64,000 nucleotides of DNA from Pomphorhynchus laevis (taxonomy: Eukaryota > Acanthocephala > Palaeacanthocephala > Echinorhynchida > Pomphorhynchidae). Under the pieces are notes generated by a model that saw nothing but the letters and a program-made list of their open reading frames with translations, ran no database searches and was not told the DNA's origin. Shown in pieces: positions 59,754 through 64,000 of the stretch; the first letter of the stretch is position 1; each line of letters starts with the position of its first letter. The stretch is from assembly GCA_012934845.2 (NCBI GenBank), contig WNNJ02001451.1:1-64000 (forward strand), written 5' to 3'. The position numbers were made by a program, and so were the translations under genes.

Positions 59754-60947
59754 ATGGAACGGAACTCAGGTATTTCCAATGTAACATCGAATTTTCAAGC
59801 CAAAGAAAACAAGGTTAGTCCTATTTCGTCTAATTTTTTAATCTCAAGCACGGATGGAGAACTCCCTCCTGTGCCTAAAGTGGTGAATCTTGTAATAATC
59901 AGACTTCTTCAACCATTTGAAAGGAAGAATCTTTTCAATATTTTTCTGAGAGAGTTTACAAGCTCTTATAAGAAGAGAATTCTATTTAATTCGATAAAAT
60001 ATTTAGATTCCGAAATCCGGGTTTCTTTCAGCTCTCCAGATCTGGCAGCATCGTACCTAGAATTTTTCGAAACACACCTAAAAGAATTTGGGTCAACTAC
60101 TTACAGGCCTATTCAGGCGACTCTGAAAATTAATAATTTTCCGCCCTTCGCAACGGAGGAAGATATCATTGCTCTCACATCTGAGTTCAAAATTCATAAT
60201 ATTCGCCCAATCCTGGGCAAGAAAGGCCAGGCTATACCAATAGCATTCTGTTCTACCGCAGTCGATCAGGCGGAATGTCTGGCTAAAAGCAAATGTAACC
60301 CCTTTCTGGGGTACAATCTTTCTTTCAATATCGTAGATGCTGATGACTTAACATACCCCCATTGCAATGGGTGCCACCTCTGGGGGCACTGGTCCTCGAA
60401 CTGTACTAGGCCCCATACGTGTGGGGTTTGCAGCTCTTCCGAAGTCCATGAGCGGAAATGTTCTCTCCCCCATCTGTGTTCCAATTGTGGTGGTCAGCAC
60501 CCGGCCTGATCTAGAAGATGTCCTATCTTCAAAGAATACAAATTAAGGCATTGTGGGGCACCGGTCAAACCGGCTCACTTTGCCGCTGCCAGCTTATCCA
60601 ATTCAAACGGATATGGTATGTCGGACACCGACATTTTCAAAATTGTTGACGCAAGACTACAGATATATAAAGACGAGATTCGAGCCTTAACGAACCATCT
60701 GATAGCGAAATTCTAGGAGTCCCGTTCTCCTCCATCGACGATTCTTACCTCTTCAAAGAGAGCCCCCCTTTCTAAGAAGAGATCATCTAAACAAAAGTTG
60801 GCTTCCTTGAAGTTGGCAAAGAAAGATGATATATGTTGGGAGTTGTTGGCCTCAAAGGGAGATGAAGATAATGCCGGTGGGCAAGTGTCTTCTCCTGGTA
60901 GGGCTGGGAGTGAGAAGGGCAACTTTCTCTCTCCTAGTTTCTGCTAG
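59754..60947 (+). CDS. LINE ORF1 protein, gag-like, with three CCHC knuckles (two in-frame stops)
   Basis: The first 251 residues are open to a TGA at 60507-60509. The same frame then continues past it to a TAG at 60714-60716 and finally to TAG at 60945-60947. An RRM-like/PRE_C2HC region (about residues 120-170) precedes knuckles C-x2-C-x4-H-x4-C (CNGCHLWGHWSSNC), C-x2-C-x5-H-x3-C and C-x2-C-x3-H-x6-C (CSNCGGQHPA, then stop). The first stop replaces a tryptophan: the related fragment at 11.6 kb has HPAWSRRC here. Such proteins bind the element RNA. The C-terminal half is lysine-rich. Confidence 0.7.
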
Positions 60948-60981
60948 GAGGTAGGCATCCCACTCCAGCTGTCGTAACACA

Positions 60982-63437
60982 ATGCAAAGTAGTCAAGAGC
61001 CTTTTTCACTGAATATACTTCAGTGGAATTCGGGAGGTGCTTCTGCCCTTAGCCTTCTATCTGGTAGAGATGCGGATGTTATAGTCCTTCAGGAGACGCG
61101 GTCTATCCGTATCCCCCAGGACATTACTCGATTTATCCCCAAGCATATTTACACCCACTTCACTCAGTACATAACCCCTCCTCACGCCTCTTCATCTCAA
61201 GGTCTTCTAACCCTAGTTAAATGCTCTTTAAGATCATCCCTTCTTTTAAACTATTCTTGTCCAGCCCTGTCTTGTTTAGCTGTTTCACTTTGTAAGAATG
61301 GTAAACGTATCAGCATAGCCAATATCTATATTAGGCCAGGGGAAATTCACAAGAACCGTGATCTCCTGGACCGTATTTTGGGTAGTGGCTATGACATGTT
61401 ACTCGGTGACTTCAATGACAGAACTGGTCGTTGGATTAATGCAGCACTCCGCAGAGCCAGGAACGATTACCTTATTCACAAACCACCGTCCCCAACTTTT
61501 CATTGCTCAACAACTAATTCTCTCCTCGACATATTACTGCTTCATAAGATGTGGTTGTTGAAACCCATCTGTACTGAGCAGTCGCGCCAAAAACAGACCA
61601 TCTCTCATGACCTAATTCGTTGGCGGATAGAGGAAGATACGTTGCTTAGAAGGAGGTTTCACTTTGATCCCATCAGAGTGGCTTTCTTTCAGGCGGCTAT
61701 CCAACTCTTCCCCAGAATTGGTAATGAGAATTTGACCGAATTTAATTCCTTCCTCTCCTCGCAAGCTACCGCGTTTCTTTCGACTACCTATAAAGGTCAT
61801 ATTTACAATCCCACTCCAACAAAACTCAAGGTTTTGGCTAAAATGCTACGTCTTCCCAATGTATCTGTTTCCGCCAGGCAGGCCATCTCGAATGAATACT
61901 GGAGCACTAGATATAGGTTCCAGCTGAGCAGGGATAAGGCGAACATCGCTCACCTTAACCCTTCTCAGTCTTCCTTCTGGAATATATTCAAGAATGAGAA
62001 GTTTGTCTGTTGGAAGGATAGAGCTTTGGGTTGGATTGGTAGTATAGGCCTTGATAATGTTTTGAAGGAGTCACTATCCCTACATAATTATGGAGCCACT
62101 CAATCTCCCCAACCAATCCCGCCTTGGGGTGACTTCAGGAGCAGGGACTTATCTGTTACAGATATCCTTAACTCCTGGGGCCACTTCCGGGCACCTCTAA
62201 ATCCGTCGCTCCACTATCTTCTCGAGTCTGTCAGCTTTTGACAGCCGATCAAAGAAGAGAAGTGGCCGTCACAATGCTTTTAGCCTCACCATCTGATGTA
62301 GCCGGCATCAATATTAGTCGCAGAATTTTCTTACCAAAGCATATTCCGGTTTCATGTCCCAAAGATCTGCGTCCCATTTCGATTCAAAACTCCCTCATCT
62401 CCATCTACGAAAAAGCGCTTGCGCGTAGAATCCGCGACCATTTAAGTAGGCGTAATTTGATCCCACCGAGTTTTCACGGGTTTGTCAAGGGACGCTCGGT
62501 TCATTCAGCAATAGGTGAAGTGCATCAGTTTTGTAGGGATAATAGCCATCAACTAGCTGTGGCTGTTTTCCTTGACTTTTCTGCTGCATTTGACCGCATT
62601 TCCATTCCCTTTGTTATCTTCTCTCTCAGGTCCCTCGGGTTGTCTGCGAGAATTGTTAGCAGGGTGGAGATATTACTGTTTACCAAGAGGTTCTACTATG
62701 AAGACGACGCTGATGCGTGTCAGTTCTACCATATTACAGGTGTGCCCCAAGGATCCCCACTTTCTTCTATCTTATTTCTTGCTGCCTCCATTGTACTATT
62801 CAAGAATTTTAAACGTGATCAACATCTAGTGGTATACGCTGATGATACCACGGCCCTGTTCTCTGGACGCAGGTGCAAAGATGTCGCTTCGGACATCAGC
62901 CGTTTCTTTTTAAGATTAACAGACCAGCTGACCCTATCCAATCTTATTTTAAATTCATCCAAATCGCAGGTAGTTGTCTTTCATGGCACCCCTGCGACAA
63001 AGAAAAAATTAAAGAGACTAGCACTATCAGCTCTATCTTCTATATGGACTAATCAACCAATCCATACCTTCACAAGTCGAGTAAAATACCTGGGGTTCAC
63101 TGTTACGGTGAACTGGTCGGCGAAAGCTGACCTGGATAGACTTAAACGTATCCTGAAAAAAGCTAGGTGGGCCCTGAAACGGGCTCAGCATCTGTCGTTG
63201 AATGGGAAAACCCAAGTGCGCCTCTGGGGTACTTGGGCTATCTCGGGATTAGTCTTCTTTTCGAGAGGACGTCCTCCAGAGCAAAGACTAAGGTTTCTCA
63301 AGCTCCTCATATCGCGATTACCGCGCATAGTCCGCCTAGATTGGATTCTTCGGGGTGATAGACCCAGGTGGTTCAGTCGAAGAGCGGCGTGTTGGATTAG
63401 CTGGAGGGCTCAGATCCCGCTGGACCTGAGGCCGTAG
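60982..63437 (+). CDS. LINE ORF2 protein, APE endonuclease and reverse transcriptase (one frame shift)
   Basis: ATG at 60982 opens the endonuclease: LQWNSGG, VLQET, IYIRPG, LLGDFNDR, LLDILLL and a SHDLI motif in place of the usual SDH. At 62236-62241 the frame ends at TGA in AGCTTTTGA; the -1 frame continues from 62238 through RT motifs (VFLDFSAAFDR, GVPQGSPLS, YADDTTALF, KYLGF) to TAG at 63435-63437. The two parts total about 818 residues. A single lost T in the T run would explain the break. No RNase H or C-terminal knuckle is seen, which places it near Jockey rather than I or R1, tentatively. Confidence 0.8.
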
Positions 63438-63843
63438 AATAAATAGAAGATTGAATGATTAACGAATTGATATTATTTTTGTCTTCTCTTGCATGTTTTG
63501 TTCTGTGTAACACGTTTTTTATCGGTTACAAGTTTTGTTTAAGAAAATCCTTATCTTATCTTATGTAAAACAAAATTTTCTTAGATCGGTGATTTGAAAC
63601 GCACGTATTTCTGATATCTCGTATGCGAAATTCCAAAAGCGATTAACAAGTTTGTTAAGGCCCGAATGCAACGCTTGTATCGCTTATATGGAACGCTTGC
63701 AACTTATATTATCGCATGCAACGCTTATATGGAAGCATATACTGTAGTGTATATTTCGTAAAACAAAATTTTCTTTACAATAAAAGATTTGGAAATGTAC
63801 AACATTCTCTAATAAATAAAACAGTTTTAAAAGTACATTAAAA

Positions 63844-64000
63844 TTAATTTTCAAACATGTCATAGTAATTTAAATTATGCAATCTGTTCATGTGTAAATC
63901 AAGGCAATTAGAGTTTTCGAAAAGTGCCTGGCATATCGGACACGAATATTGATTGTGTGACATATCAAATTCGTGAGTGAATTCATGAGCAGCGAGATTG
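63844..64000 (-). CDS. Second copy of the C2H2 zinc-finger gene (3' end only, cut by window edge)
   Basis: Identical to the 3' end of the gene at 58914, at an offset of 4,930 bp: the fourth finger and the stop are present. The window ends three bases before the position of the TGA seen in the left copy, so whether this copy is intact cannot be told. The match begins at 63580, in the 3' flank, and has one visible substitution. Confidence 0.7.
   Translation of the reverse strand, partial: NLAAHEFTHEFDMSHNQYSCPICQALFENSNCLDLHMNRLHNLNYYDMFEN

Larger units (their letters stand above)
59629..63565 (+). mobile_element. Jockey/I-type LINE, nearly full length
   Basis: Two open frames in the usual order: ORF1 (gag-like with zinc knuckles) and ORF2 (APE endonuclease plus reverse transcriptase, no RNase H seen). 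The 3' UTR carries AATAAA near 63437 and ends in a TTATC repeat tail (63551-63564). A possible target duplication, TAAAACAAATT at 59618-59628 versus TAAAACAAAATT after the tail, sets the limits given here; it has a one-base difference, so the 5' limit is approximate. In-frame stops in ORF1 and a shift in ORF2 show the copy is defective but young. The base composition is much less AT-rich than the surroundings. Confidence 0.75.

Noticed and set aside
62230-62245. Programmed -1 frameshift in LINE ORF2
   Set aside because: There is only a run of four T and no slippery heptamer or evident downstream structure; a one-base loss is simpler.

Overview
The window is a strongly AT-rich stretch of an animal (invertebrate) nuclear genome. 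It has spliced genes whose short introns cluster around 40-60 bp with T-rich tails ending in TTTTAG or TTTCAG. It also has C2H2 zinc fingers, many non-LTR retrotransposon remnants and abundant simple AT sequence. Small introns with short T-rich acceptors suggest a nematode or flatworm, and some LINE fragments look flatworm-like, but the sequence does not settle the organism. Nothing bacterial, organellar or viral dominates.

Layout. From about 0.8 to 46.7 kb a single plus-strand gene (gene 1) can be traced as 32 small coding exons (25-230 nt). They are separated by alternating tiny introns (40-78 bp) and very long introns (0.2-8 kb) filled with repeats. Reading phase is conserved across every junction, giving about 1,290 codons. 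The first half contains segments resembling Tudor domains; the second half is not recognised. The introns hold fragments of restriction-like-endonuclease (RLE) non-LTR elements (2.3-2.7, 14.8-16.0, 30.5-33.0 kb), a Jockey/I-type LINE ORF1 fragment flanked by 151-bp repeats (11-12 kb), RTE-like and L2/CR1-like pieces (22.7-26.7 kb), one Ty3/Gypsy-like fossil (7.4 kb), SINE-like arrays (1.7-2.3, 18.7-20.2, 24.7 kb), a 73-bp-arm hairpin (4.9 kb) and a 393-bp tandem repeat (44.1-45.2 kb). Two minus-strand exon pairs (26.9-27.5 and 37.1-37.8 kb) look like nested genes or gene fragments.

From 47.1 kb a second plus-strand gene (gene 2, or a continuation of gene 1) is seen as exons up to 50.45 kb. 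A 1.13-kb piece of it, carrying one exon, is repeated in inverted orientation 20 kb upstream inside a gene 1 intron. There it is joined in frame to a different downstream exon. A more complete but inactivated RLE retrotransposon occupies 50.8-54.5 kb, followed by a cluster of a dispersed TACGTAGAC-type repeat (54.6-58.0 kb).

The right end holds a minus-strand four-finger C2H2 gene with an in-frame TGA, then a nearly full-length Jockey/I-type LINE (59.6-63.6 kb), then the start of a second copy of the zinc-finger gene. The locus is therefore a tandem duplication split by, or containing, the LINE.

The main points of interest are the bimodal intron structure, a 286-bp candidate terminal exon plus 3' UTR present twice (one copy sitting inside a dead RLE element), the inverted exon duplication with a chimeric partner, and the zinc-finger/LINE tandem duplication. 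All product names rest on reading motifs by eye; no search was run.
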